Positions 1 through 9,916 are shown, counted from the first letter of the stretch. The stretch: 64,000 nt of DNA from Kitasatospora sp. NBC_01266 (GCF_036242395.1 NZ_CP108458.1:1984001-2048000), one strand, 5' to 3'. Notes: generated from the letters alone by a model not told the origin. Numbers and translations: made by a program.

Positions 1-1287
1 CGCCTGGTCGTTCAGCTTCAGGTGGACCCAGTCCACCGTGAAGTCCCGCCGCTGCTCCTGCGCCTTGCGGATGAAGTCACCGCGCAGCCGGGCCCGGGTG
101 GTCTGCGGCGGCACCGACTTGGCCTCGAAGACCTTCAGGTCGGTGGTCACCCGCTGCGCCTGCCCCTTGTTCTGCAGCAGGTAGAAGAGGCCGCGGCGCC
201 GGTGGATGTCGTGGTACGCGAGGTCGATCTGGGCGACCCGCGGGTTGGACATGCTCATCTGGTGCTTCTCCCGGTACCGCTCGATCAGCTGGTACTTCAT
301 GATCCAGTCGATCTCGTTGCCGGCCTTGGCCAGGTCCTCGGTGCGCACCGCCTCCAGCGTGCGGCCCCACAGCTCCAGCACCCGGCCGACCGTGCCGGTG
401 TTCAGCCCCTTGCGGTCGGCGAACTCCAGCGCCTTCCCGTAGTACTCCTCCTGGATCTCCAGCGCGCTCGCCTCCCGCCCGTTGGCCAGGCGCACCTGGT
501 GACGGCCGGTCAGGTCGTGGCTGACCTCGCGGATCGCCCGGATCGGGTTCTCCAGCGTCAGGTCCCGCATCACCACGCCCGCCTCGATCAGGCGCAGCAC
601 CAGGTCGGTGGCGCCCACCTTGAGCAGGGTGGTGGTCTCCGACATGTTGGAGTCGCCGACGATCACGTGCAGCCGCCGGTAGCGCTCGGCGTCCGCGTGC
701 GGCTCGTCGCGGGTGTTGATGATCGGCCGCGAACGGGTGGTCGCCGAGCTGACGCCCTCCCAGATGTGCTCGGCCCGCTGGCTGACGCAGAAGACCGCGC
801 CACGCGGGGTCTGCAGCACCTTGCCCGCCCCGCAGATCAGCTGCCGGGTCACCAGGAACGGGATCAGCACGTCCGCCAGCCGGGAGAACTCCCCGTGCCG
901 GGCCACCAGGTAGTTCTCGTGGCAACCGTAGGAGTTGCCGGCCGAGTCGGTGTTGTTCTTGAAGAGGTAGACGTCCCCCGCGATGCCTTCCTCGTGCAGG
1001 CGCCGTTCGGCGTCCACCAGGAGGCCCTCGAGGATCCGCTCGCCGGCCTTGTCGTGCGTCACCAACTCGGTGACGTCATCACACTCCGGAGTGGCGTACT
1101 CGGGGTGCGAACCGACATCGAGGTACAGGCGAGCGCCATTGCGCAGGAACACATTGCTGCTGCGGCCCCAGGAAACTACGCGGCGGAAGAGGTACCTGGC
1201 CACCTCGTCCGGAGACAGACGCCGTTGTCCCCGGAACGTACACGTGACGCCGTACTCGTTCTCCAGCCCGAAAATTCGGCGGTCCAT
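1..1287 (-). CDS. pafA: Pup-protein ligase PafA (3' end outside window)
   Basis: PafA joins the gamma-carboxylate of the C-terminal Glu of Pup to lysines of target proteins, using ATP, so that they are delivered to the proteasome. The window holds the first 429 codons; actinobacterial PafA is about 450 aa, so only some 20 residues are missing beyond the left edge. The ATG at 1287 gives the family N-terminus [13 protein letters not shown] with the ATP/Mg-binding Glu residues. The motif [15 protein letters not shown] carries Asp57, the position of the catalytic base in mycobacterial PafA. Later blocks typical of the carboxylate-amine-ligase fold ([39 protein letters not shown]) are intact. It is the last gene of the minus-strand proteasome cluster, 189 bp after prcA and behind a hairpin. 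It is a paralogue of dop at 4081-5592. Identity is very secure. Confidence 0.97.
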   Translation of the reverse strand, partial: MDRRIFGLENEYGVTCTFRGQRRLSPDEVARYLFRRVVSWGRSSNVFLRNGARLYLDVGSHPEYATPECDDVTELVTHDKAGERILEGLLVDAERRLHEEGIAGDVYLFKNNTDSAGNSYGCHENYLVARHGEFSRLADVLIPFLVTRQLICGAGKVLQTPRGAVFCVSQRAEHIWEGVSSATTRSRPIINTRDEPHADAERYRRLHVIVGDSNMSETTTLLKVGATDLVLRLIEAGVVMRDLTLENPIRAIREVSHDLTGRHQVRLANGREASALEIQEEYYGKALEFADRKGLNTGTVGRVLELWGRTLEAVRTEDLAKAGNEIDWIMKYQLIERYREKHQMSMSNPRVAQIDLAYHDIHRRRGLFYLLQNKGQAQRVTTDLKVFEAKSVPPQTTRARLRGDFIRKAQEQRRDFTVDWVHLKLNDQA

Positions 1288-1426
1288 GCCTGGACTTTAC
1301 GCTTTTGGCGGGGATCTGAAACCGTTTCGGCGACGCCAATCGGATCACGATCCGTGCTGGGCCCATCACCCGCGGGTCATCCGGCAAATCATCCCGCGCG
1401 TCGTGCACGAGTCATTCGCGAGCACG

Positions 1427-1466
1427 CCGGTGGGGTGCGGCGGTCGGCCCGTCGCACCCCACCCGG
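1427..1466 (-). terminator. Hairpin between prcA and pafA
   Basis: An 11-bp perfect inverted repeat (GGTGGGGTGCG at 1429-1439, CGCACCCCACC at 1453-1463, 13-nt loop) lies just after the prcA stop codon. No clear U-tract follows. It could be a partial terminator or an mRNA-stabilising stem separating proteasome subunits from pafA. Confidence 0.55.
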
Positions 1467-1476
1467 TGACCCGCTG

Positions 1477-2286
1477 TCACTCCGTGCTGCCGGACTCCTC
1501 GGTGGCGGAGTCGGTGGCGGAGCCGGCGGCGGTCGTGGTGCTCTCCGCATCCACGTCGGCGTCGGCGTCCGCGCCGGCCGTGGCGTCGCCGCTCAGCAGC
1601 CGGCTCAGCTGGGCACCCAGGATCCGCTTGAACTTGCGCTGCTGGGGCCGCCGCCGGTCCAGCACCGCCACCTCCAGCTGCTCCGGGGTCAGGGTGCGCG
1701 GGCTGCCGCCGTTGGGGTCGCGGGCCAGCGACTCGACGGCCACCTTGAGCGCCTCGGCCAGGCTCATCCCGACCTGGTGGCGCTGCCCGAGGTAGTTCCC
1801 GATCGAGTCGGCGTTGCCGCCGACCACCACCGAGTTCTGCTCGTCGACCACCGACCCGTCGGGGGTGAGCCGGTAGATCTGGTCGTCCTCGGGGCCCTTG
1901 CCCACCTCGGCGACGATCAGCTCCACCTCGTACGGCTTCTCGCCGACCGAGGAGAAGATGGTGCCCAGGGTCTGGGCGTAGACGTTGGCCAGCCCCCGGG
2001 CCGTCACATCGGCCCGGTCGTAGGAGTAGCCGCGCAGGTCGGCGTAGCGCACGCCGCCGATCCGCAGGTTCTCGAACTCGTTGTAGCGGCCGACCGCGGC
2101 GAAGGCGATCTTGTCGTAGATCTCGGACACCTTGTGCAGCGCCCGGGAGGTGTTCTCGGCCACGAAGACGATGCCGTCGGCGTAGGTGAGCACGACCACG
2201 CTGCGGCCACGCGCGATGCCCTTGCGGGCGTACTCCGCGCGGTCCGCCATGGCCTGCTGCGGCGAGACGTAGAACGGTGTGGACAC
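1477..2286 (-). CDS. prcA: Proteasome subunit alpha PrcA
   Basis: Alpha-type subunit forming the outer rings of the actinobacterial 20S proteasome; it gates the chamber and binds the ARC/Mpa ATPase. The 269-aa product starts with [30 protein letters not shown], the conserved N-terminal gate and H0 helix. The GTG at 2286 is chosen because it gives the family N-terminus and has AGAAGGGG upstream; the ATG at 2250 would delete the gate. The C-terminus is a variable Asp/Ala/Ser/Thr-rich tail rather than a folded domain. No catalytic N-terminal Thr is present, as expected for alpha. It sits 35 bp after prcB in the same direction, so the two are presumably co-translated in the stoichiometry needed for the 28-mer. 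Confidence 0.97.
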   Translation of the reverse strand: MSTPFYVSPQQAMADRAEYARKGIARGRSVVVLTYADGIVFVAENTSRALHKVSEIYDKIAFAAVGRYNEFENLRIGGVRYADLRGYSYDRADVTARGLANVYAQTLGTIFSSVGEKPYEVELIVAEVGKGPEDDQIYRLTPDGSVVDEQNSVVVGGNADSIGNYLGQRHQVGMSLAEALKVAVESLARDPNGGSPRTLTPEQLEVAVLDRRRPQQRKFKRILGAQLSRLLSGDATAGADADADVDAESTTTAAGSATDSATEESGSTE

Positions 2287-2321
2287 CGGCTGGTCATCCC
2301 CTTCTGGTGATGTTCGGCGGA

Positions 2322-3164
2322 CTAGAGGAGCGGGGCCTGGGGACCGTCGGGCTGGCTGCGGCGGTGCTCGGTGATCGACTGCGCGATCTCGCCCACCTCC
2401 TGCTCGGAGAGCCGGCGGAAGCCGTCCTCGGTGATCAGCGAGACGATCGGGAAGATCCGGCGGGCCAGGTCGGGACCGCCGGTGGCGGAGTCGTCGTCGG
2501 CCGCGTCGTACAGCGCCTGGACCACCAGGGTCGCGGCCTGATCGGCCGTCAGGTCGCTGCGGTAGAGCTTCTTGAGCGAGCCGCGGGCGAAGACCGAACC
2601 GGAGCCGGTCGCGGCGAAGTTGCGCTCCTCCGAGCGCCCGCCGGTGACGTCGTAGGTGAAGATCCGCCCACGCCCGAGGTCCAGGTCGTACCCGGCGAAG
2701 AGCGGCACCACGGCCAGCCCCTGCATCGCCATGCCCAGGTTGCCCCGGATCATGGTGGTCAGCCGGTTGGCCTTGCCCTCCAGCGAGAGCACGGTGCCCT
2801 CGATCTTCTCGTAGTGCTCCAGCTCCAGCTGGAACAGCCGCACCATCTCGACCGCGAGCCCCGCGGTGCCGGCGATGCCGACCGCGCTGTACTCGTCGGC
2901 CGGGAAGACCTTCTCGATGTCGCGCTGGGCGATCACGTTGCCCATGGTGGCGCGCCGGTCGCCGGCGATCACCACGCCGCCGTCGAAGACCGCCGAGACG
3001 ATGGTCGTCCCGTGCGGCGCCTCGATGGTCAGCCCCTCGGGCAGGCTGCGGCCGCCGGGCAGCAGCTGCGGCGAGTGCTCCGCCAGGAAGTCCATGAAGG
3101 AGGAGGACCCGGGGGTCAGGAAGGCAGCCGGTAGACGCCCGGTGCCACGAGTGTTGGCTTCCAC
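2322..3164 (-). CDS. prcB: Proteasome subunit beta PrcB
   Basis: Catalytic beta subunit of the 20S proteasome. From the GTG at 3164 (GGAAGGA upstream) the product is 280 aa and begins [19 protein letters not shown], a known actinobacterial beta propeptide. Autocleavage after ...IEAPHG would expose Thr53 of the TTIVSAVF segment as the N-terminal nucleophile. GDRRATMGN and the IEKVF lysine region follow as in active subunits. The start lies inside the 3' end of the upstream endonuclease-VII-like frame (49-bp overlap), which indicates translational coupling to the pup side of the cluster. Nothing suggests loss of activity. Confidence 0.97.
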   Translation of the reverse strand: MEANTRGTGRLPAAFLTPGSSSFMDFLAEHSPQLLPGGRSLPEGLTIEAPHGTTIVSAVFDGGVVIAGDRRATMGNVIAQRDIEKVFPADEYSAVGIAGTAGLAVEMVRLFQLELEHYEKIEGTVLSLEGKANRLTTMIRGNLGMAMQGLAVVPLFAGYDLDLGRGRIFTYDVTGGRSEERNFAATGSGSVFARGSLKKLYRSDLTADQAATLVVQALYDAADDDSATGGPDLARRIFPIVSLITEDGFRRLSEQEVGEIAQSITEHRRSQPDGPQAPLL

Positions 3165-3373
3165 ACGATTCCTTCCAGGTAGTCGGCAGCCCGCCGGAGC
3201 GCGTCGGGCCGGTCTCGCATCTGCCCCGGCGCCGCGTTGCACGCGAAGCAGAGGATGCCACGGACCCTACCCGTTTCGTGGTCGTGATCCACATGCTCGG
3301 CGGGTTTGTCCGAACAGATCGGACAGCTGCCGGCCCGGGCTGCGAGCATGGCCTGGAGGTCCGCTTCGGTCAT
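3116..3373 (-). CDS. Endonuclease VII-type domain protein, C-terminal part
   Basis: This 85-aa frame holds a recombination-endonuclease-VII (His-Me finger) core: CPIC, HVDHDH, the Gly/Arg loop [12 protein letters not shown] with the second CxxC, then a C-terminal helix ADYLEG. Zinc is expected at the four Cys, with the HxDHDH block catalytic. The listed ATG at 3373 overlaps the stop of the preceding frame as ATGA. However, sensible homologous sequence ([27 protein letters not shown]) continues upstream in this frame for about 40 codons until a TGA near 3504. The natural protein is therefore probably longer and frame-shifted relative to 3370-3636. Such genes occur between pup and prcB in streptomycetes as I recall; their role there is unknown to me. 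The 3' end overlaps prcB. Confidence 0.75.
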   Translation of the reverse strand: MTEADLQAMLAARAGSCPICSDKPAEHVDHDHETGRVRGILCFACNAAPGQMRDRPDALRRAADYLEGIVWKPTLVAPGVYRLPS

Positions 3374-3636
3374 GCCGCAAGTGCGGCGAAAACAGCTCTC
3401 GCGATTCCGCGCGGAGCGGCCGAGCTTGCCGTACGGCGCGCGGCCGCTCGGGGCACCTGGACTCGCGGCTTCGGAACCTTGCCACTGGCCGGCTGACGCT
3501 GGTCACAATAGGACGCGCTGCAGGCGCGGCAAGCCGCCTGCAGCCCGTTCCACCTCGACCGATTCCTGGCGAAATCAGCGGCCGGCAATGTCCGCCTGCA
3601 TTTCGAGCAACGAGCCTCGGAATGCAGTTCGGTCAC
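3370..3636 (-). CDS. Endonuclease VII-type protein, N-terminal zinc-ribbon part (probable -1 frameshift partner)
   Basis: An 88-aa frame starting with GTG three bases after the pup stop. Residues 10-39 form a CxxC...CxxC zinc ribbon (CSKCRRTLPAADFARN... ACRAC), the usual N-terminal module of actinobacterial endonuclease-VII-like proteins. After about residue 60 the sequence degenerates into Ala/Arg-rich text and ends at TGA 3370-3372, while recognisable homology resumes one frame back (frame of 3116-3373). A single -1 shift between about 3373 and 3503 would give one protein of about 173 aa. This may be a real inactivating indel, a sequencing error in the T-run near 3390, or two coupled genes. 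I favour one broken or frameshifted gene. Confidence 0.65.
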   Translation of the reverse strand: MTELHSEARCSKCRRTLPAADFARNRSRWNGLQAACRACSASYCDQRQPASGKVPKPRVQVPRAAARRTASSAAPRGIARAVFAALAA

Positions 3637-3639
3637 CTA

Positions 3640-3858
3640 TTACTCCCCGCCCTTTTGAACGAAGCCCCGAACAAAATCCTCGGCGTTCGACTCGAGCACT
3701 TCATCGATTTCGTCCAGAACCGAGTCCACGTCCTCGCTCAGCTTCTCCTGGCGCTCCTTGAGCTCCTCGGACTGCTGCGCCTCCGCGGTCTGCTCCTCGA
3801 CCTCTTCCGAGGAGCGGTTCGCCCGCTGCTGGCCGCCGTCGGTGTCCTTGGTCGCCAT
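3640..3858 (-). CDS. pup: Prokaryotic ubiquitin-like protein Pup
   Basis: Small, mostly disordered modifier conjugated to substrate lysines by PafA and recognised by the coiled coils of ARC. The start is the ATG at 3858 (MATKDTDGG), not an upstream in-frame Met; the product is 72 aa. The helix-forming ARC-binding segment lies around residues 35-60 (ERQEKLSEDVDSVLDEIDEVLES), and the tail is DFVRGFVQKGGE. The last codon is GAG (Glu), so the protein is made ready for ligation; forms ending in Gln need Dop to deamidate them first. It is followed by TAA then TAG, and the next gene starts immediately. It heads the pup-endoVII-prcB-prcA-pafA cluster, 222 bp after dop. Confidence 0.97.
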   Translation of the reverse strand: MATKDTDGGQQRANRSSEEVEEQTAEAQQSEELKERQEKLSEDVDSVLDEIDEVLESNAEDFVRGFVQKGGE

Positions 3859-4080
3859 GTCCCTCACCCCGCTCGCATTCGTCTGGCACGGTTGGTCGGT
3901 CCGGGCTTGCTGCTCAGACCCTATACACCGGGTGGCGCATGGCGCTGCCCGTTTGCGACGCGTCCGCGCGAGCGGCGCGGACGCGTGAGGTCGCCGATGA
4001 CTGGTCCACTCTGTTCAACGTCGGGACGACACCTGGATGATTCCCCGTCAGCCACCCGTTCACCCGTGGTGAGCGGATCA

Positions 4081-5592
4081 TCACCCGCCGCTCAGGACCC
4101 GGACCAGCTCCTCGGCGGTGCGGCAGCGGTCGAGCAGTTCCTTGACGTGGTTGCGGGTGCCGCGCAGGGGTTCCAGGGTGGGGACCCGCTGGAGCGAGTC
4201 GCGGCCCGGCAGGTCGAAGATGACCGAGTCCCAGGAGGCCGCCGCGACGTGCTCGGCGTACTGGTCCAGGCAGCGGCCGCGGAAGTAGGCCCGGGTGTCG
4301 TCCGGGGGCTGGTGGACGGCGCGCAGCACCTCCTCCTCGGTCACCAGGCGCTCGAACCGGCCGCGGGCGACCAGGCGGTTGTAGAGGCCCTTCTCGGCGC
4401 GCACGTCGCTGTACTGGAGGTCGACCAGGTGCAGCCGGGGGTTGTCCCAGTCCAGGCCGTCGCGCTGGCGGTAGCCCTCCAGCAGCTCCTTCTTGGCGAC
4501 CCAGTCGAGCTGCCTGGACAGGCTCATCGGGTCGCGCTCCAGCTTGCCGAGCACCACCTCCCAGCGGGTCAGCACGTCCTTGGTCTGCTCGTCGGCGTCG
4601 TGGCCGTAGCGGTCCTCGACGTACTTGCGGGCCAGTTCGTAGTACTCCATCTGGAGCTGCACGGCGGTGAGCTTGCGGCCGTTGCGCAGTGTGATCAGGT
4701 ACTGCAGCTCGTGGTCGTGGGAGACCCGGTGCAGGGTGCGCACCGGCTGGTCGACGGCGAGGTCGACGGCGATGAAGCCCTCTTCGATCATGGACAGCAC
4801 CAGCGAGGTGGTGCCGAGCTTGAGGTAGGTGGAGATCTCCGAGAGGTTGGCGTCGCCGATGATCACGTGCAGCCGGCGGTACTTCTCGGCGTCGGCGTGC
4901 GGCTCGTCGCGGGTGTTGATGATCGGGCGCTTGAGCGTGGTCTCCAGGCCGACCTCGACCTCGAAGTAGTCGGCCCGCTGGCTGAGCTGGAAGCCGTGCG
5001 CGGAGCCGTCCTGGCCGATGCCGACCCGCCCCGCGCCGGTGACCACCGGGCGGGAGACGAAGAACGGGGTGAGGTGGCGCACGATGTCGGCGAACGGGGT
5101 GGCCCGCTGCATCAGGTAGTTCTCGTGGGTGCCGTAGGAGGCGCCCTTGTTGTCGGTGTTGTTCTTGTACAGGTGGATGTTCTGCCCGTTGGGCAGCTCC
5201 AGGGCGCGGGCCGCCGCCTCGGCCATGATCCGCTCGCCGGCCTTGTCCCAGAGCACGGCGTCCCGCGGGTTGGTGACCTCGGGCGAGCTGTACTCGGGGT
5301 GCGCGTGGTCGACGTAGAAGCGGGCCCCGTTGGTGAGGATGATGTTGGCCAGGCCGATGTCCTCGTCGGTCAGCTGGCTGGCGTCGGCCACCTCCCGGGC
5401 GAGGTCGAACCCCCTCGCGTCCCGCAGCGGGTTCTCCTCCTCGAAGTCCCAGCGGGCGCGCCGCGCCCGGTGCATCGCCGCCGCGTAGGCGTTGACGATC
5501 TGGGACGAGGTGAGCATGGCGTTGGCGTTGGGGTGTCCGGGTACGGAGATCCCGTACTCGGTCTCGATGCCCATCACGCGCCTTACGGTCAT
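4081..5592 (-). CDS. dop: Pup deamidase/depupylase Dop
   Basis: Dop removes Pup from conjugates and, where Pup ends in Gln, deamidates it. The 503-aa product starts at the ATG at 5592 with AAGGAGG upstream, giving [16 protein letters not shown]. Asp95 in [16 protein letters not shown] matches the catalytic aspartate of mycobacterial Dop. [17 protein letters not shown] and [22 protein letters not shown] are shared with PafA, and the insertion typical of Dop between motifs is present (residues 33-75). It lies between arc and pup on the same strand. Because pup here already encodes a terminal Glu, the depupylase activity is probably the function that matters. Confidence 0.97.
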   Translation of the reverse strand: MTVRRVMGIETEYGISVPGHPNANAMLTSSQIVNAYAAAMHRARRARWDFEEENPLRDARGFDLAREVADASQLTDEDIGLANIILTNGARFYVDHAHPEYSSPEVTNPRDAVLWDKAGERIMAEAAARALELPNGQNIHLYKNNTDNKGASYGTHENYLMQRATPFADIVRHLTPFFVSRPVVTGAGRVGIGQDGSAHGFQLSQRADYFEVEVGLETTLKRPIINTRDEPHADAEKYRRLHVIIGDANLSEISTYLKLGTTSLVLSMIEEGFIAVDLAVDQPVRTLHRVSHDHELQYLITLRNGRKLTAVQLQMEYYELARKYVEDRYGHDADEQTKDVLTRWEVVLGKLERDPMSLSRQLDWVAKKELLEGYRQRDGLDWDNPRLHLVDLQYSDVRAEKGLYNRLVARGRFERLVTEEEVLRAVHQPPDDTRAYFRGRCLDQYAEHVAAASWDSVIFDLPGRDSLQRVPTLEPLRGTRNHVKELLDRCRTAEELVRVLSGG

Positions 5593-5734
5593 GCGGCCCT
5601 CCTTGCCCCGTCGCCCCGCCCCGTGCGGGCGGGGCACCGACGTCCCTGCTGTGCCACCGCGGCTGACGGACCGTGGGGTCCGCCAGCCGCGTTCGTGTCG
5701 AGCCTGTCCGGCCTGTCGGGGCCGTGGGCGGGTG

Positions 5735-7501
5735 TTACAGGTACTGCCCGGTGTTGGCGACGGTGTCGATGGAGCGGCCCGACTCGGCGCCCTGCTTGCC
5801 GGTGACCAGGGTGCGGATGAAGACGATCCGCTCGCCCTTCTTGCCCGAGATCCGGGCCCAGTCGTCCGGGTTGGTGGTGTTGGGCAGGTCCTCGTTCTCC
5901 TTGAACTCGTCCACGCAGGCGGCGAGCAGGTGGGAGACGCGCAGACCGCGCTGGCCGTGGTCGAGGAAGTCCTTGATCGCCATCTTCTTGGCCCGGTCCA
6001 CGATGTTCTGGATCATGGCGCCGGAGTTGAAGTCCTTGAAGTAGAGGACCTCCTTGTCACCGTTGGCGTAGGTGACCTCCAGGAAGCGGTTCTCCTCGGT
6101 CTCGGAGTACATCCGCTCGACCACCGACTGGATCATGGCGGCGACGGTGGTGTCCACCGAGCCGTCGTGCTCCTTGAGGTCGTCGGGGTGGAAGGGCAGC
6201 GAGTTCTTGAGGTACTTGGAGAAGATGTCCTTGGCGGCCTCGGCATCCGGACGCTCGATCTTGATCTTGACGTCGAGCCGGCCCGGGCGCAGGATCGCCG
6301 GGTCGATCATGTCCTCGCGGTTGGAGGCGCCGATCACGATGACGTTCTCCAGGCCCTCCACGCCGTCGATCTCGGCGAGCAGCTGGGGGACGATGGTGTT
6401 CTCCACGTCCGAGCTGACACCGGAGCCGCGGGTGCGGAAGAGCGACTCCATCTCGTCGAAGAAGACGATGACGGGGGTGCCCTCGCTGGCCTTCTCACGA
6501 GCCCGCTGGAAGACCAGGCGGATCTGCCGCTCGGTCTCGCCGACGTATTTGTTGAGCAGCTCGGGGCCCTTGATGTTGAGGAAGTAGCTCTTGCCCTGCG
6601 GGCGGCCGGTGACCTCGGCGACCTTCTTGGCCAGCGAGTTGGCCACCGCCTTGGCGATCAGCGTCTTGCCGCAGCCGGGCGGACCGTAGAGCAGCACGCC
6701 CTTGGGCGGGCGCAGCTCGTACTCCTTGAACAGGTCGGCGTGCAGGTAGGGCAGTTCGACCGCGTCGCGGATCTGCTCGATCTGGTTGGTCAGACCGCCG
6801 ATCTGGCGGTAGTCGATGTCCGGGACCTCTTCGAGGACCAGTTCCTCGACCTCGGACTTGGGCACCACCTCGTAGACGTAGCCGGAGCGCGGCTCCATCA
6901 GCAGCGCGTCGCCGGCCCGCAGCGTGATCTCGCGCAGCGGCTCGGCCAGCCGCACCACCCGCTCCTCGTCGGTGTGCCCGATGACCAGCGCGCGTTCGCC
7001 GTCCTCCAGCACCTCCTTGAGGGTGACCAGGTCGCCGATCGACTCGAAGGCGAAGGCGTCGACGATGTTGAGCGCCTCGTTGAGCAGGACCTCCTGCCCG
7101 CGGCGCAGCTCCTCCAGCTCGATGGTGGGGCTGACGTTGACGCGCAGCTTGCGCCCGCCGGTGAAGATGTCGGCGGTGCCGTCCTCGTTCTGACTGAGGA
7201 AGGTGCCGAATCCGGCTGGGGGCTGGGCCAGCCGGTCCACCTCCTCCTTGAGGGCCACGATCTGGTCGCGGGCCTCGCGCAGGGTGGCGGCCAGCCGCTC
7301 GTTCTGAGCGGTCACTCCGGCCAGGTTGGTCTGAAGCTCGACGATCCGGTCTTCGAGAACTCTCGAAGAGCGCGGGGAGTCGGCCAGCTTGCGACGCAGC
7401 ACGGCGATCTCCTGCTCCAGGTACGAGACCTGTGCGGCCTCGTCGGAACCACGGGCGGGCTTGCCGGCACTGCGGTTGTAATCGTCCTCGTGGGCTGCCA
7501 C
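5735..7501 (-). CDS. arc: Proteasome-associated AAA+ ATPase ARC/Mpa
   Basis: Hexameric unfoldase that binds pupylated proteins and feeds them into the 20S proteasome. In the 588-aa product, residues 24-92 form the coiled coil that captures Pup, two OB folds cover about 95-210, and the AAA+ module follows with Walker A GPPGCGKT (273-280), Walker [11 protein letters not shown] and an arginine-finger region ([17 protein letters not shown]). The C-terminus GQYL is the short docking motif that opens the alpha-ring gate. The GTG at 7501 is preferred over the GTG at 7510 because GGAGGAGG then sits 8 nt upstream. It is transcribed towards dop, with 142 bp between them. Confidence 0.97.
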   Translation of the reverse strand: MAAHEDDYNRSAGKPARGSDEAAQVSYLEQEIAVLRRKLADSPRSSRVLEDRIVELQTNLAGVTAQNERLAATLREARDQIVALKEEVDRLAQPPAGFGTFLSQNEDGTADIFTGGRKLRVNVSPTIELEELRRGQEVLLNEALNIVDAFAFESIGDLVTLKEVLEDGERALVIGHTDEERVVRLAEPLREITLRAGDALLMEPRSGYVYEVVPKSEVEELVLEEVPDIDYRQIGGLTNQIEQIRDAVELPYLHADLFKEYELRPPKGVLLYGPPGCGKTLIAKAVANSLAKKVAEVTGRPQGKSYFLNIKGPELLNKYVGETERQIRLVFQRAREKASEGTPVIVFFDEMESLFRTRGSGVSSDVENTIVPQLLAEIDGVEGLENVIVIGASNREDMIDPAILRPGRLDVKIKIERPDAEAAKDIFSKYLKNSLPFHPDDLKEHDGSVDTTVAAMIQSVVERMYSETEENRFLEVTYANGDKEVLYFKDFNSGAMIQNIVDRAKKMAIKDFLDHGQRGLRVSHLLAACVDEFKENEDLPNTTNPDDWARISGKKGERIVFIRTLVTGKQGAESGRSIDTVANTGQYL

Positions 7502-7723
7502 GGTCCTCACCTCCTCCGGGGAGCGGGATGCTTCCAGACCCTACCTGCACCAGGGGTCGTGTAAACCCCTAGATCAAGAAAGACGGAAGGGGTGTGTCCG
7601 ATCTTCACCCGTGTGTGCTTCCCCTCGGCAAGCAGATACCCACCGCACACGCCCGGAAAGCGAGCTGGAGGTAGGGTCGAGCGAGTCAATACCCGATCGT
7701 GACCGTTTACCAGGCAGGAACCG

Positions 7724-8026
7724 ATGTCAGAGACCAGTGGGGCGGGTGCCGCAGAGCCGCTCGAGGTGTGGATCGATCAGGACCTGTGCACCGGGGACGG
7801 GATCTGCGTCCAGTACGCGCCCGAGGTGTTCGAGCTGGACATCGACGGTCTGGCCTATGTGAAGGGCGAGGGCGACGAGTTGCTCCAGCACACGGGAGCC
7901 ACCGCGCCGGTGCCGCTGACGCTGCTCCAGGACGTGGTGGAGTCGGCGCGGGACTGCCCGGGAGACTGCATCCACGTCCGGCGGGTCGCCGACCGGGTCG
8001 AGGTGTACGGGCCGGACGCGGACTGA
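7724..8026 (+). CDS. Single-cluster ferredoxin
   Basis: A 100-aa acidic ferredoxin, likely an electron donor for a cytochrome P450 or another oxidoreductase. Cys22 and Cys28 (CTGDGIC), Cys78 and Cys82 (CPGDC) are the only cysteines. The CxxDxxC spacing with Asp25 in the usual ligand position resembles [3Fe-4S]/aspartate-variant [4Fe-4S] ferredoxins of actinobacteria. The rest follows the family (YAPEVFELDIDGLAYV). It is divergent from arc with 222 bp between them. A TAGGGT element about 50 bp upstream of the start could be a -10 box. No redox partner is adjacent, so its role is not defined. Confidence 0.85.
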   Translation: MSETSGAGAAEPLEVWIDQDLCTGDGICVQYAPEVFELDIDGLAYVKGEGDELLQHTGATAPVPLTLLQDVVESARDCPGDCIHVRRVADRVEVYGPDAD

Positions 8027-8047
8027 GCCGCGAGCGGGGCCCGCTGA

Positions 8048-8103
8048 CGCCCCGTCGGCCACGACGGAAGCTGACCCTCGGTCAGGTCGTGGCCGACGGG
8101 GCG
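8048..8103. terminator. Bidirectional terminator between convergent genes
   Basis: An 18-bp perfect inverted repeat (arms 8048-8065 and 8086-8103, 20-nt loop) sits between the ferredoxin gene and the convergent gene at 8082-8765. Its right arm overlaps the last codons of the latter. It should serve both directions. Confidence 0.8.
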
Positions 8104-8765
8104 CTCTGCTCGGTGCGGTGGTAGCCGTCGCCCTGCCGGGACCAGTCGAACTGGACGGTCAGGTCGGGGCAGCAGCGCGGCACGTCGGCGGTGGAGTAGC
8201 CGCGGGCGGCGGCGGTGATGGTGCCGTCCGCGCGCAGCGCGAGGCGGGTCACGGTGAAGCCCTCCTGCCAGCGCAGCAGGGTGTCGTGCACCGCCGGGTG
8301 GCCGTCCTGGCCGGGGGTGAGGACGAAGACGCCGTCGGGGGCGGTGCCGCTGCCGGCCTGGCAGTGGGCGGCGACCACGGTGGCGGGGGTGCCGTCGCCG
8401 AGGTCGGCGGTGAAGCTGATCGAGACCGTGCTGGGCGTCGGTCCGCAGTCCAGCGGGAACTGGGCCCGGGCGGGGTCGGGGGCCTGCGCGGCGGGCAGCG
8501 CGTGCGGGGTGCCGGCGCCGGCCGGGGCGGTGAGCGGGTGGCTGGCGACGCTCGGGGTGGCGGCCAGCGTGCCGGCCACCAGGGCGGCGCAGCCGACGGC
8601 CACCGCTCCCCAGTGCCCGGGGCCCGAGCGGGCGGCGGGCGCGGGAGCCCCCTCGGTGGGTCGTGGGGTGCGCGTCGGGTCGAGCGTCGTCGCGTCCGCT
8701 GCGTCCGCCAAGAGGTCCCCTCCACCGGCCCGGGGTGAACGTATATGCGCAGCATCGTCGCACAT
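8082..8765 (-). CDS. Predicted single-pass membrane or exported protein, function unknown
   Basis: A 227-aa product with a basic/proline-rich N-terminus, one hydrophobic segment near residues 50-68 (AVAVGCAALVAGTLAATPS) and an extracytoplasmic domain of about 150 residues containing C/CC motifs (LDCGPTP, VPRCCPDL) that could form disulfides. An alternative TTG start at 8711 has a better ribosome site (GGAGGGG) and would shorten the protein by 18 residues. I do not recognise a family. It lies downstream of, and co-directional with, the tRNA methyltransferase gene (80 bp gap). Confidence 0.7.
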   Translation of the reverse strand: MCDDAAHIRSPRAGGGDLLADAADATTLDPTRTPRPTEGAPAPAARSGPGHWGAVAVGCAALVAGTLAATPSVASHPLTAPAGAGTPHALPAAQAPDPARAQFPLDCGPTPSTVSISFTADLGDGTPATVVAAHCQAGSGTAPDGVFVLTPGQDGHPAVHDTLLRWQEGFTVTRLALRADGTITAAARGYSTADVPRCCPDLTVQFDWSRQGDGYHRTEQSAPSATT

Positions 8766-8845
8766 GAGCGCGGTACGGACGGCACCGGGGGCGGCGCCCC
8801 GCGAGGGAGCGCCGCCCCCGGGGCGGACGGTGCGACGGGTCCCGG

Positions 8846-9802
8846 TCAGTCCTGGTCGATCACCGGGGTGGCGGCCTTGACGGCGGCGCGGGCGGCGGCC
8901 CGCTCGGCCAGGGTGGGCTCGGCCGAGCCGTTGTCGTAGTCCTCGCCGTAGGCGCCCTTGGCGGGGCGGCGGCGGCGCAGCGGCGGCTCGACGCCGTCGG
9001 CCAGCCGGCGGGAGGTGAGCAGGAAGCCGGTGTGCCCGATCATCCGGTGGTCCGGGCGGACCGCCAGGCCCTCCACGTGCCAGGTGCGGACCATGGTCTC
9101 CCAGGACTGCGGCTCGGTGAAGCAGCCGTGCTCGCGCAGCGCCTCGACGGTGCGCGACAGCTGGGTGGTGGTGGCCACGTAGCAGCAGATCAGGCCGCCG
9201 GGGACGAGCGCCTTGGCGGCGACGTCCAGGCACTCCCAGGGCGCCAGCATGTCCAGGATGATCCGGTCGACCTCGGTCTCCACCAGGTTGTCCTGGAGGT
9301 CACCGACGGTGAGCTTCCAGGCCGGGTGCGGGCCGCCGAAGTAGCGCTCGACGTTGCCGCGGGCGATGTCCGCGAAGTCCTGGCGGCGCTCGTAGGAGGC
9401 CAGCAGCCCGGTGTCGCCGACGGCGCGCAGCAGGTAGGTGCTGAGCGCGCCGGAGCCGACGCCGGCCTCGACCACCCGGGCGCCGGCGAAGATGTCGGCC
9501 ATGGCCAGGATCTGCCCCGCGTCCTTGGGGTAGATCACGGCGGCGCCGCGGGGCATGGACAGGACGTAGTCGGGGAGCAGGGGGCGCAGCGCGAGATAGG
9601 GGACGTTCCCGGTGGTGCGCACGACGGTGCCCTCGGGGGCGCCGATCAGCTCATCATGCGGAAACGCGCCCTTGTGGGTGTGGAAGTTCTTCCCACCCTC
9701 GAGCGTGAACGTGTAGTGACGGCCCTTGGGGTCGGTCAGCTGCACCTGGTCCCCGACCGTGAATGGCCCCCGCCTGCGGGTGGCACCGGTCGGTTCGGAC
9801 AT
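8846..9802 (-). CDS. trmI: tRNA (adenine-58-N1)-methyltransferase
   Basis: SAM-dependent enzyme forming m1A58 in the T-loop of tRNAs, a homotetramer in bacteria. The 318-aa product has the N-terminal beta domain (FTVGDQVQLTDPKGRHYTFTLEGGKNFHTHKG), conserved HDELIGAPEGTVV, the SAM motif VVEAGVGSGALSTYL around 107-121, and DRIILDMLAPWECL, the catalytic-site aspartate block. An Ala/Arg-rich C-terminal tail of about 40 residues is typical of streptomycete versions. In actinobacteria this gene commonly accompanies the arc/proteasome region, as here. The site-2 protease gene lies 114 bp upstream on the same strand. Confidence 0.93.
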   Translation of the reverse strand: MSEPTGATRRRGPFTVGDQVQLTDPKGRHYTFTLEGGKNFHTHKGAFPHDELIGAPEGTVVRTTGNVPYLALRPLLPDYVLSMPRGAAVIYPKDAGQILAMADIFAGARVVEAGVGSGALSTYLLRAVGDTGLLASYERRQDFADIARGNVERYFGGPHPAWKLTVGDLQDNLVETEVDRIILDMLAPWECLDVAAKALVPGGLICCYVATTTQLSRTVEALREHGCFTEPQSWETMVRTWHVEGLAVRPDHRMIGHTGFLLTSRRLADGVEPPLRRRRPAKGAYGEDYDNGSAEPTLAERAAARAAVKAATPVIDQD

Positions 9803-9916
9803 GCGGACAATCCTATCCCGGCCACGGGACCGCTCGACGCCGGGCGATCTTTCCGGGCCGGCGCGGGCCGCGCGGGCGCTCGGCGGCCGTGCTCGGCGGC
9901 CGCGTTCAGCGACCGC

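Noticed and set aside
22..2310. Very long open frame on the plus strand across pafA, prcA
   Set aside because: Antisense of well-identified genes; composition is the His/Leu/Val/Gln-rich shadow typical of GC-rich DNA. No ribosome site.
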